Shown here piece by piece: positions 1 through 12,500 of a DNA stretch of 64,000 nucleotides. The stretch's first letter is position 1. The number at the start of each line of letters is the position of its first letter. The notes under the pieces were generated by a model. The model was not told the DNA's origin, did no database searches, and was given only the letters and a program-made list of their open reading frames with translations. The translations under genes were made by a program, and so were the position numbers. Origin of the DNA: Blastobasis lacticolella (taxonomy: Eukaryota > Arthropoda > Insecta > Lepidoptera > Blastobasidae); assembly GCA_905147135.1 (NCBI GenBank), contig LR990050.1:20334001-20398000 (forward strand). Reading direction: 5' to 3'.

Positions 1-2202
1 TCATCAACAAAATCATGTCATCTCGTAGCAGTTCTGTCTCACCACACGCAATCAAAGCCTGTTATTGGTGGGTATGTAGACTGAGTATCTACATACCCAC
101 CGGCGAGTTACGGGTGAGTTGCTGATAACAATGGCGTCACCGTCATAAACTAATATTATGTAAGTACCTATGTATCATGAACATTATATATAGCATGTTT
201 GTTTACAACTGTGATACCTACGCACAGTTGGAAAGACGACGCGTTAGAAGAATATGTCACAGATCCACGATGACTTGGGTTTTATTTCTATAATTAGAAG
301 AATACATAGCTATACTTAAAGACTGTTTTCCATAGGACGTGAGAGAAACCGTAACATGACAATGTTAAATATTATTTTTACATTCATGTCAGTAAAATTT
401 ACTAGGTTCGTAAGAACAATTTTACGGTCAGATTGTAGAGATATCTATCAAATAATGTGATGGAAGTGTCATCATCTAGCTGCCCTTATCCCACTACGTG
501 GCGTCGGCACGTCTCTTTCTTCCATTCAACTCGTCACCTCGGTACTCACTCCTTGCGTTGTCGTTAAAATATATCGTTTCAAAGTTACACGGGATTAAAG
601 TTTCCATGCAAATTTTGGAATCTGTACACAAGGACAAGCATAGATATTGGTTTCTGGATCACGTCTACAAAATTTCATTGGCTTTGATAGCGTAGTTAAT
701 GTTGAGAATATGACTAAACTACGTTTGTATGGGGCGCGCTTTGCAAACACTAGCCTTAATTCTGAATAATCTAATATGAGGACCCTACTCACTTGAAATA
801 CGAGTAATAATGTACTGTAAAGTCGGTCGCGGAGGCTGCGCAGGCGGCGGTGGCTGCGTCCGGCGCGGGCGGCCTCGCCGCGAGGCCAGACGACACCCAG
901 TATAGTATTGTGATAGCATTTAAGTTGATTTCAATATTTATTTATTTATTTGCCAACAGATTTACACTTTTTGTTACATTAAATAGTACATGAAAAATCG
1001 TAAACACTTAAATGTAAATCCAATAACATGCAAACTTACGTTCACAGTAGAATCGATCGCTCTTAATTAAAAATAAATCTATATCTACCACCACTCAATA
1101 TAACTCAATAAAATCCGATCTGAGGCAGTATGAACATATACTCCTACACTGAACATACCAGTAAAACGTGGGATAAACTTGGAAATTAATTGGCAACACG
1201 TTGCGTAGGCGACGCAATTTCTTGCTACAAACCATCGAATATAGTACAACTTCCTCCAATAAATAAAAATTAACAATAAACAATACCAGCTTTGGGCAAT
1301 CTCGGCTTCTATCACGTTCTCATTCATTCGATTCGGTCTTCGGCATCCTCGCGTCGCAACTCGCAAGCCGTTGGTAGTTGCATTTGACTCAGAGCGATGT
1401 CAATCCATTGTTCCTTAGGCCTCCCGCGAGACCTCTTTCCTGATTGTTTAAGCTGCGCGTGACGTGATCGAACCAGCGCAAGCGAGATGATTTAAGAGAC
1501 TAAACCGATATACCTAACCTCCTTATTCCGCACGCCAATGCTCCCACGGATGTAACCATGTGCAAGTGCTAGGTCTAGTCGTGCAAGTCCGCACATCCAC
1601 CGTAGCATTTTCATTTTATGAGTTCACGGACGAGCTATCTACGTGCTCGCATACGTTGCGCATCACAGGCCTAATTATGCTCTTGTACAAGTACTAGGTA
1701 GCCCCTTGAGCTTGACAGTCGTCGTACATCATCCTACCCGTCAGGAATGAACCTAATGACCAATCCAGTAATGGTCGGTTAATCCGCTGCTGATGATTGT
1801 GTAGTTTATTCTCGCAGAGTCATAGATTCCGACTTCAGAAACTCGGTGGCTATTTGAGGCCGCAGGTGAACGTTCTGGCTGATTGATTGAGAGTCAGCCG
1901 GTTACCCGACTCATGCTGCCGACCGACGGCGCAGTAGCTGGAATCGGCGAATCTAATAGTGTTAACACAGTTTCAGCGAATGACGATAAAAATAAACTAA
2001 ATCGCACTTAACTTTAATGGGCAGCGGCGGCGCGGCCGCCCCGGTAGACTCTTTAGTGCAAACACTTTAATTGGGATTCTTTGTTTTATTTGTTTTAACA
2101 AAGAAATTCTTAGGTTTTATTTTCTTTCTGTGAAACACAATTTTCTTTTTGTGATCGTCTGACATGCACTCGAAATGTAAACTGTAAGATTACTCATCAT
2201 AA
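1..2202. other. Left-edge intergenic DNA
   Basis: No gene seen. A perfect 14-bp stem (GGTGGGTATGTAGA / TCTACATACCCACC, 7-nt loop) lies at 67-101, a GC-rich patch at 825-890 and a retroposon tail at 931-975. The rest is unassigned. Confidence 0.5.
931..975 (-). mobile_element. Retroposon 3' tail, inverted copy
   Basis: TTTATTTATTTATTTGCCAA followed by CAGATTTACACTTTTTGT is the complement of the tail at 8000-8052. Confidence 0.55.
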
Positions 2203-2300
2203 TAGACTGTGAGGGCGCCGTAGGTTATCCTATGTCATACAAAGTGGAATTTTTCTTGTACACCATGACATAGGATTACCTACGTCACCCTCGCAGTCTA
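2203..2300. repeat. 98-bp fold-back element
   Basis: The left arm (TAGACTGTGAGGGC.. ..ATCCTATGTCAT) is the inverted complement of the right arm (ATGACATAGGAT.. ..CGCAGTCTA) with a few mismatches. It looks like a short MITE or imperfect hairpin. Confidence 0.8.
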
Positions 2301-3097
2301 CATGTTGAAGTGTTCGCCGGTTGCAGTAGCGAGTGACGCCACCACTGTATTATGCATGCGGCGATATCACTAATAGCTCGCTCTGATGTGCGAGATAATG
2401 CGATTGCCTCATTTAATCGCATCTTTGCTCATTTAAATTAATACGTCTTCTAAAAATAACTCTGCGTAATTCCTAGGATTATGAGTACTGCGGTGTGATT
2501 AGTATACAGGAAGCGGTATTAGGCTTACCTGTGTTTCTTAGGCAATCCACATTGCTTAGATAAGTACTAGAGATAAATTAATGTGGACGTTAATTCATTT
2601 TTCGACTAAATCTTCCCGTAGGCGTCAGGTACACTATTGTGGAAGTATGCCTTCCTCGGGGACTCCTCTCCGCCTGTAAGTACTTTATCCATTTGTGAAA
2701 ACCCACAAAGTGTGTAGTGAAAAAAGTAGCTAGTGTACCTATCATAGTGCTCATAATATGTAAACAAACAGCCATAAATTCGTAATATGGCGCCCTAAAT
2801 TCGCCATGAATAATGTTTCCAGTGAATAAAACGACATATAGATTGTAAAAATCGGTAAATCCGTTTAGTAGTTACGAAGAAACAAAGAAACAGACATACA
2901 AACATACATCCACAAAGGTCAAACACATAACCCTTCCTTTTAGTCTACGCTGAAGTCGGGTAAAAAGTTATTTTAGAAAGAATGCCTGATTGTGCTTTTA
3001 TTGCACAATTCTACAACACCTAGGTACGTAAAGTATTCCATAATATACTATCTGCGTTCCTGCACGCTATCCGGCGGCGTGTCGGCAAATGTTAACA

Positions 3098-3438
3098 GAG
3101 GTAGGCATAGCGGGGTATCCCGTTCGAATTGGAGCCGCCCGACTGGGGAAGTACCTCCACCTTACAGAATACCGCAGCTAAACAATACTCTTTTAAATAG
3201 GATTGTGTTTCTGCCGATGAGTAAGGTTTCCAGAACTCCATAGGGTGGGAATTTGGGGAACCGTGGCTTTGGAAGTGGAGGGATATTTGCCTTTTTGCTG
3301 CCAGAGTAACGTGTTATAGAGGTGGGCAACGCATTGGCGATGGTCTCGGTGTTGCTTATGTCTATAGGCAGTGGTGACCACTTTCCATCAGGTGGCCCGC
3401 TTGCCTGTTTGCCTATCGTTTAACACAAAAAAAAAACA
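3098..3438 (+). mobile_element. LINE-derived short retroposon
   Basis: Same family as 37185-37523: GAGGTAGGCATAGCGGGGTA start, GGGCAACGCATTGGCGATGG, TTTCCATCAGGTGGCCCGCT, and a terminal AAAAAAAAAC. No intact frame. Confidence 0.7.
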
Positions 3439-5323
3439 TGTGAGATAAATATGATCGAGACGAAAATAGTATCGCAACTTCGCGGGGAATGGCGTAGTAA
3501 TGCGTTGATTGGAGTGTCCTTTCGCGTCCGCACGCGACATTGGCGATGCGTCGACCCGCGAACAGTCACCCGCCGGTCACCCGGGACCGGGATAGCCCGC
3601 TATAGTACGCTGATTGAGTAATAGTACATTATGACAACATTGTTGTATATGTTGTGTGCGGTAGGTCTTACTTCGCACGACGCGCAGTTGCAGTTAGAGT
3701 TGAGGGCGTAGGTACCTAATGCCCCCGAGTGCGTATTCAATCACGAAAACACACGAGTGTCTTACGATATAAGAAATAACAATTCAATATCATCACAAAA
3801 TACAACCACATTTACATATTCTATTTTAATTGATGGATTATCAAACAAATTCCTTGAATGATTGTACCATTCTTCGTACGTTCCCCAGCTTCGCATAGCT
3901 ACAAAATATACTGTTAGAATGACAACACATACAAACCATTTGATATTTGTTTTATTATCTAGTACACAAGTTCTTACAATATAATAACAATTATGGCACA
4001 AAGTTATATAAAAACCACATAATTACTATATAATTAATATTCTGCCTTCCATAATCACAACCGTCGTTCACCCCAGGCTAACGTTCGAATGCCTTTTTTC
4101 TATAAAAACACGGCCGGCGTATTGGCTGAACTGAAGGGTTCGCCGTGCCAGCGTCATCTATGGCGTTAAGCCTAAACTATCATAGTAGTATCCAATAGTG
4201 TTGCTAACAATACGTATAAACCTTCTTCGTGAATTACACAACACGCGAAAACGCTTCCTGTAGTGTACACGTTGCGTGCGTCAGACCGGGACTTGGCCGG
4301 GCGAACTGCCGTGTGCTTAGATCAACCCATAGTATACTCACTGATTAAATTCATATAAAAATAGGGTGCGCAGTTTGGAAGCGACATTGGCGAGGCGATG
4401 ACCCGCACGCGACATTGAGAAGACTGGGAGAGCTGGGCCTTTTACTTGAGGCAAGCTGCGTACATTTCTAAATAAGATGGCTAATATTCTTGATTCGTGC
4501 AGAGAGTGGGTACCTAATGTGTTTGGGTTTCACACTCGTTAGTAAAACTCCAGCTTCGAACAGTTATTAACTTCCATAAATTGTACCCGTTGGAGTAAAT
4601 ACTTTCAGAAATGGTAAAATTTCGAGAAATAATTTACAGTTGAATCAATTCTGAAACTCCTAAGTTGGTTCAATTTACGACGGTTGTTAAAATACAATAA
4701 GTGCCTAGCTATGCCGAATACCAGCCTCTCTTGACCTTCAGGCAAATTACAATAAAAATGTGTAACAAGTGTTTTGCTCAGTCATTTTCCCAAATAACGC
4801 GGCCTTCAATTACAAACTTTTAAAGATTGAGTATAATTTGATTATTTGATTTTTGTTTATTCAGTCGACTCTGTTCGCGGCTTTGTCCGCGTAATATTCG
4901 GAAGAATAGCTGCCCCGTGAGAACTATGATGAAACTCAAATTATATTACCTATAGCATATGTGGTAGGTATTCTTGATATATGTATGTCTGGTGGCATGA
5001 AATGCTCCAATTATTCTTTATAGTATCTAATTTAATCTTCTTCGACACGATGTCTTTGTTACAATGGCAAACAGTACTGACGACGTGGGCATTACCGGCC
5101 CGGAACTTAGCCAGGTTGACAACGCGTCGCATTGGCGGTGCTTGCATCGCCTGCAGGAAACGTATAAAAAATAAATACAACGCCACAATAGCCAACCAAC
5201 ATTATTGCGTATAGCCTAAAAGCACGATGGTAAACAAAAGTTCGCTCATGTCTCCCCTCGGGCACGACTCCGCCCGCGCCCACACCAAGGCAATAAAAAA
5301 CGGACTAATTATTTAATTAAGCA

Positions 5324-5329
5324 TTTATT
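5324..5329 (-). terminator. Candidate F-spondin polyadenylation signal
   Basis: AATAAA on the minus strand about 1.2 kb past the F-spondin stop. Other AT-rich matches exist farther on, so the choice is weak. Confidence 0.25.
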
Positions 5330-6204
5330 CAATTTAACAACTAACCTTTGGAGTATCACTTATTACGTAGACAAAGTAAAAAATAAATTCATCGCGTTAC
5401 TACATTACGTCCTTAGGGCTAACGATTGAAAGCGTTATCTGCTACATGCTTACACCTGTATGAAAATAGTAAAGAGTAGAAAATGTAAATATAATAGCGT
5501 TGTAAACGCCGCGTGGTAGTGCCGCTGCCTTGACTCGTGTGTGGCCCGAAATAGCCGTCAGCAGTGATGGACAGCCGGACGGAGCCTGTCGATACACATA
5601 GTGGGTTGTAATATGGTAGCAATAGCACGGGTGAAGGGTAGACGAGCTTCACTAGAGACAGCTGACAGGTTCACGATAGGCCCAAGGTCATGGTGGATGC
5701 GTGTTTTGGAAGATAGTTAGCATTATTGATTGACTGACATGATTCATTGGAACTTTTTATGAGTTTTTACTTTCTCCTCAGTCAATACACAACTGCACAA
5801 CCTGTAAACCTCGAGGTTACCGGTGCGGGCGCGCGGGGCCGAAAGCTGAAATTCATAATAAAGATCCAATTAATTATGGAGTCCTGAGAGATACCTAACG
5901 CCTGATACAATCAAGATACTATGATCTATAGACTATGGAATGATATTGTTTTGATATATTAGACGCATCGATGCTTAATATTATCCATACTCTATCCATA
6001 TCCATATTGTTGAATGTTCACCTCCTTCCATGAGGATTCCGAGTCTTCCATGAATGAAGATTTGGCAAAGTAAAACACTCGGGATGAAACAAAAATCACC
6101 ACGAACATTTGTTGTTACTGACGTCCTAGTTATCTCGTAGCGCCGGCGCCCGTTGGTCTAGCTAGTTAATGTAATTCTAATAAATCTAAATAAATTTAGA
6201 TTTC

Positions 6205-6290
6205 TGTCATCATCTTGGCGTTAATGTCCCGGTTATGTTCTCGCGCACGAGGGCCAGTGTCAGCCTTGACCATGATCCAAGATTGATAAA
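6205..6290 (-). mobile_element. SINE 3' fragment
   Basis: ATCATCTTGGCGTTAATGTC followed by CTCGCGCACGAGGGCC and ATGATCCAAGATTG, matching the end of the SINE at 34297. The head is absent. Confidence 0.6.
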
Positions 6291-6499
6291 TTTAGATTTG
6301 ACTGGCACTAAAGAATCGAAATTATCAGAAATATCAGTGATCTATCTGCTAATTTGCTCGAACGCAACCTTGACGTTGAAACTAATTAACATTAATAACT
6401 ATGATAATTAGCTTCATAGGTGTGAAATGTATAAGTTTTGTGAGTTACCTGTCGGTGTTGTTGTGTGGGGTGAGTGCTAGGTAGCTAGTCGCGGAGGCG

Positions 6500-6574
6500 C
6501 TAGCACGCGCGGAAGCAGCGGCGGCGGCGCGAGAGCCGCGCGGGGCACGGCGCGCCGCCCGGGCCCGCCGACCG
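6500..6574 (-). CDS. Spon1: F-spondin exon 15: end of TSP1 repeat 4 and stop
   Basis: Encodes RSAGPGGAPCPARLSRRRRC and FRAC, then TAG at 6502-6500. The three Cys complete the fourth thrombospondin repeat, which strongly supports the exon despite its 75-nt length. The acceptor is GTTGCAG, phase 0. The RRRR run is a possible heparin-binding or protease-sensitive patch (inference). Confidence 0.87.
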   Translation of the reverse strand, partial: RSAGPGGAPCPARLSRRRRCFRAC

Positions 6575-9500
6575 CTGCAACATCACAAGGAACATTATGC
6601 ATTTATTCAGCATTTATGCGTAAAGCAGCATTAAGCACCATCAGGTCAAGACAATCAAACCTTAGAATTAATTTCGATGAATTTATATACTAGGTGTATT
6701 TATCTATTCAGGCTGCTACGGATAAGGGACATCTGTTTAACACGGACAAACCTACACCTTAATCCTAAAAAACACATATTTGTTTAGATCTTCACGTCGT
6801 CGTCGTACGAAACACGTCTAGATTTCTACTCATTGATTATGCAACCATTGTTACAGTGGAGTACCTCAGCAACGCCATAACAACACCGCCAAAACCGCTA
6901 ATAGTTTCTGATTTGCTGAATGAAATTAATAGTATTTATTGACCGTGACCGCGCGGCTGAGATTCAATCAGCGGAGACCTGGTTATGTCACCTGCAGCTC
7001 GCGTGGGCCGCGATAAGACTTTAGTACGAACCGGCGGCCAATGAAATAAACCTTAATAAATACCGGCCACCCACACCTAGCGACATTAGGTACCTTTTAT
7101 CTTTCATAAACGAACTGTAGTTGACAATTATATATATCACCAAACTTTATATCTTTACATTGTATAAATCAAAGTCGCTCCCCGCCATCTATCTATGTAC
7201 GCTTAGATCTTTTAAACTACGCAACAGATTTCAACAATAGCTAGATTGATTCAAGAGGCAGGTTTACAAGTAAGAAAGAAAGTAGGTAGGTAGTGGTAAA
7301 GTTGGTGCATGCGAACGAAGTCGCGTCGGGTCCACTAGTTTACAATATCACCCGTATCTATGTACCGGTTATTTACGGAAATACTGTTATGTAAAGGTTA
7401 CGGCCACGTCAATGGAGACCGCAGTTTTAGGCAAAGCGCCCAGTGCGTACCCATTGCCCCGCGCGAGTAACGTAACGCTGCGCGGGCGCCGGGCGTCTTC
7501 CTTCCTACCACTCTACGTGTTATTATAAACTCGTTAATATAAGCGCGATTTCGTTAGCGTGGCGTCATACCACTACCCTACCCTACCCCTACCCCTACGT
7601 TGCGCAGTTTAAAATATCTAATCATAGATCGGGGTAAGGGACAGACGACGGAAAGCGACTTTGTTTTATACTATGTATAGTTGTTTATCCTACTATGTGA
7701 TTTCTGCACAGTTTTTCCGGGTTGGCGACACGTCAGTGATACTCCTGGACCTACCAACACCGACTCACAGACTGGACAAATATACCCGTTCGCCATATAT
7801 CATAGGTCCGCGGATCTATAATAGGCTACATACGAATATTCGTAAAATTCGTTCTGCAAGCTATTAAAATCGACATTAATAAAAAAAGCATAATACTCTA
7901 TAGATGAGTTTTAAATGAGCGAAGCCAATGCAATGAATAATATACTATCAAAGATTGTTTCTTTCATTGTACATTTTATTTGACATTTCGATTAATACCA
8001 AAAAGTGTAAATCTGTTGGCAAATAAATTAAAAAAAAAAAAAAAAAAAAAAACATAGGACATATAGTTTTCGAACATTGTATTTGACATTTCATATTATG
8101 ATTTAATTTTATATTTGACATAATTATTATTTGATATTATAATACTAATTTAATTCTTGACTATTTCGAATCATGATAATTGAATACTATTGAATTAATT
8201 GTGTTTTTAACATTGACATTAACTATTAGTAATTCTATTCATAAATCTATTTTAAATGACGATGTATGATTATTACTACGAATAAATAAATATAAATATG
8301 AATATTGCAAACGTCAGCCTACGGTAACTGCTTACCATAAGGCATCAAGGGTACCTTATTTGCAACCTTTAAATGGTATAATTTAATGTTTTAATTGCAT
8401 AAACTTGCAATTTATTCTACTAACTCAACAAGTGCATAAATCATCAGTTAGCCATGTTTATGCTGATTATAAACGTCATATTCGCGTAAACATCGCGTCG
8501 GACGGCGACATTCACCGAGGCAGCTATTTTTAGTGGTGCTCGGATTAGCTTCGTATTTTTGTACTTGTAACTACACTGATACGAATGTAGTGCATAGTGT
8601 TGCGTTGTCATCGTTATTTGTCATCAATTTTGTCGTCAACGCCTTGATAGTGTCTATAGAAATAGCTATACTATTTTCGCATTAGAAGCCCTGGACTGCA
8701 GAGCCTCTTCATCAGTGGAGGGTATTCCCACAATATCCAAGATTAGAGGGTTCCACCGCCATCTCAGGGGCCCGAGCCAACCTCACACGCTAGCGGTCTC
8801 TCTGCTGACGGATGGATACGGCGCTGGCGAATCGCTGTATCCTAACGGGTTGTGCAGGTCGGAGGCAGTCTCCGCACGTAAAAATTCTAGTAGGAAACAG
8901 ATTTCAGTAAATCTGAAAGCGCTATCCTATAGAAGGGCGGACCCTGCCTGGCAGGATTTCCACAATAACCACGCTTTGAAGTCAGGTTGGAAATCAGTAT
9001 TGAAAGCCTCAGCCTCAGCCTCAAAGGTCAGCCTCAAGGCATTAGTCGCTTTGACCGATATCGACGTAAGTCGATGCGGTAGGTTGGTGCTATATTCTAC
9101 TCAGCCGTATTCTGTATACTATAGCTTAACATACACTGTGTGATCATTATCAAGCCCGCGGCCTTGTCGCGGCGGCATTGATTCGCCGGAATGTGGGCTC
9201 AAGCGGTCGGCGTTGCGGTGCACCGCGTATCGACCATCGCCGCGTATCGACCAGCCGCCGATCGACCCGCCTGCATTGCCGATGTTTCGATTCTTACACT
9301 GAACGAGATTTTTTTTGCTACTTCGATTTGCTGGTCGCACGAACCGTTTTGCGGCGAGCTTTGTATTGCGTACGAGTGTTACAAGGGTTACCTTTTGTAA
9401 GGAGTTGTAAGAGGTGATATCTTGGTTGGTATTTTGAACCAAAGCCGTCCAAAACTCGCTCCGGCCGCAACTCCTATGTACCCAGGATCTATATAAACGA

Positions 9501-12500
9501 CCCGAAGAGCCACTAAGTTTTGACACTCAGGCAAGCCCGAGGACATGCTAATACTGTATTGGATCCCGCAACAAATTTAATTATGAAGTAAAAGGTAGAA
9601 TACTAGTACTAGTTGTATTTGCTACATTGGTTGGTATCCGAAGGCTAGTTAGAGATCGTGGTAACGTGTACACGGACTCTTTTGTTTCATTGTTTATTGT
9701 TAAGGCACTTAAGTACAATGCATTTTTCTATACATTAGTATTCGATTCCATGACACTTTTCGTGATGCTACGATATGAACGTAGGAATATTTGATGCATT
9801 TTTTAAACGTGACTTAACCATAGGTAAACAAAGCAACCACAGCTAATGACGCGCAGTTCCACACGACGGTATGAGTCCCAACGGGCATATTGTCCTAAGT
9901 ACTATTAAAATGGAACGGATCGTCCCATGGGGCATTTTTTAGGTATCACAGACAGTAGACAGGTGAGTTGCTTAGCGCCTAGAGCCTAGCTAGATGCCTA
10001 GTGGGCAGCGAGTAGTAAAGCTGCTAAGCGCGCAGTGCGGCTGGCTGCGAACATTCTGTAACGTTCGTTACGTTACGTGTAACGTTACTTCGACGTTAGG
10101 CGACTAGCTAGCCTATAGGCACTAAGAAAGCCATCTGTTAGTGCGTCTGTAGCCTAAGGGACGTAGACTTTCATCCAGTGCTACAGGAGCGAAGTCGTGG
10201 CAAAAAGCAGTGGTATAGTACTATAATAGGTGATAACGCGATAGACACTCTTCTCTATTGCCGACGAGAATACCGTGCGTGACATTACCAATCAGATGAG
10301 CCCCGCGACCGCGTTTAACTGGAGGTGTAAAATACATTCACAGGCATCCCAAAGAGGTAGACAGAGACTATGGAGTGGCATAACATGAGCTACAATACGC
10401 GAATTTACTTATACTAGTTTTTATTGACACCGACACCAGAGCTAATGTGGCCGGTGGCATTATTTTCCTGATCGCCTGAACATTGAGGCTGATTGGACGC
10501 CATTATTTATTTAATTTGGTTAGGATATTCTTTATAATCAGTTTTGGAAGTCAAGGTGGCGTGAAGTAAATGCCTATATTAGAAGAAAGAAGCACTCCAT
10601 TTCACGATGGTAACAGAAACGGCCTAGCGTAGCATCACCGACGACTATGGTAGGAATATGCAGCTCTTTCACGAAAGCTATTTCAGTACCGGCGGCACGC
10701 GGTGCCTCCCGACACGACACTAATAGCGCGAGATTAAAACGTTCCGTATCTAATTGTCGTTATATTTAATGTCGCCCGAAATAGTGGAGCTAATGTACGC
10801 CGAAGGACGGGCAATTACACCCGTTGAATGGGCAATGTCGCGCGGAGGTTACGTTGCACTCGATTGATAAATGAGTTTTACAATTGGGCTGGCTCTGTTG
10901 TTTGGATTAATAAATAACGCTTATGTTTTGTATTGAGTCGAATAAGAGCCTAATTTTATTTTTAATCTCCTTCCACAGTCATTTTTTTCTCCAGCTCATT
11001 GAAGTCATCTGACCGTACTAGGTCAGGGGAAATATTAAAATAGTATTGCCATGACATCTACTGTGATAACGGTGGTGATCTAATTAAATAAGTGCAGTGT
11101 CAGGCTGTTAATGGTGGTGGTAGCGTGTGCTGTCCGGCATGACAGATTTCAGCTTCGATCCCTACTTACGGGTGTCGTACAAATCGTCTAAGGGAAGGTA
11201 CGCCCATACTACGTGACCCGTTTAGGGAGAGGGGGGTGTTCAAAATACCATGCTTGGACACGTCGGTCGTACGTATAGGTACGTTCCTTAATGACTTAGA
11301 GATAGGCCAGGTCGATCGATAATTGATGCTAGCGAGCGAGATGGAGATCAAAAAGTTAGGCGTTCCCTTGGCTGGACCTCCTTCTTCTCTGCCAAGCCCG
11401 GAGATTAGGGAAAATCCGTCCACTCGTCACGTGGAGAATCCCCAACTCCAGCAGTGGCCACGGCCAGCACCAGCCTGTGTGTGGTGCGTGTTGAACGGCA
11501 GGCTATACTCACGATAAGTTCGCGGTCGCGCTGCTGGTAGCCGGAGCCGCAGGAGACGCTGCAGCGGCTCCAGCCGCCCCACGGGCCCACCACGCAGTCC
11601 GCGGGGTTCGACGCCGCCGGCCCTGTACCGTGAGACACAGCATGAGAGAGAGCTTCATAGCAACTCCACTGACGATCGGAGCCCAACGACTACGGTCGGC
11701 CGGCGCGAGGAAATCGGCGCAGTACTCTCGCTACTCAGCGCTCGTAGAAGCGGCCGAGCGTAGCCGACGGGTACCGTCAGTGGTCGTCAGTGGTAGTACA
11801 GTGGCTACGATGCGGTTTCGATAGACTCACAGGACATTTTAGATGCTTTTATTAAGTCACCTGTATGTACAACTACAACTATGTACACAACTATGGAAGT
11901 CGACTGTAATACAGCTCTATTTGAAACTTTGCATTAAAATGAGGATGACAATACTTTGTTGAAAATGGAAAATGTCACTTGATGTTAATTAAACATCTGT
12001 GAAAATGCATAACCACAGTTGTGTTGTCACTAGAAGTTGTTTATTATTAGTATTCTGTGCTACGAGGGACTGAGTTGGTATGCCTCATGGCTGTGTTTAC
12101 GCTGCCTACCTTATCCTTCAAACCGGAACAGAACAACGCGAACATTGTTAAAAGGCGTAAAGTATGTTATACAAAATTCTATGAGAAGACACACGCACGA
12201 GTGACACCATGATAAATATGAATAGCCAATCATTTACGCTCCGTTAGCGTCTACATGAACACTCGTAACAGTGAAATAATGCCTAAACGCAGGAATTGTT
12301 ATTCTAGCAAAGCAAATGTTACGTTTTGGAAGACAGCGTGAATCTACACAGTTGAAGAATTTACACTTGAATTAAGTTTCTCTATTTACTCTTGCACTAC
12401 TCATTTAGTTTACGTATACATCACCTCTTAACTTCTTTTTGTCATGTTCCCGTGGGAATATAGGTTTTAAGACTTTTGTGGTTATTCGCTACACTTTCAT

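Larger units (their letters stand above)
2301..6499. other. Region downstream of F-spondin
   Basis: Contains a retroposon (3098-3438), a SINE fragment (6205-6290) and probably the F-spondin 3' UTR (about 5300-6499). Otherwise no supported gene or structure. Confidence 0.5.
6575..11512 (-). other. F-spondin intron 14
   Basis: Contains Helitron-like repeats (7130-7342, fragment at 7625-7680), a retroposon tail with a 20-A run (8000-8052), an AT-rich stretch with repeated TTTGACAT words (8060-8290) and an unexplained GC-richer block (8690-9540). The stretch 9560-11100 shows nothing recognisable. Confidence 0.5.

Noticed and set aside
8715..9143. 142-residue plus-strand coding sequence
   Set aside because: It starts at GTG, matches no family I know and lies in an intron among repeats. 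Kept only as an unexplained block.
11405..11686. 93-residue single-exon protein with a thrombospondin repeat
   Set aside because: It is exon 14 of F-spondin extended into both introns. The real exon is 11513-11622.
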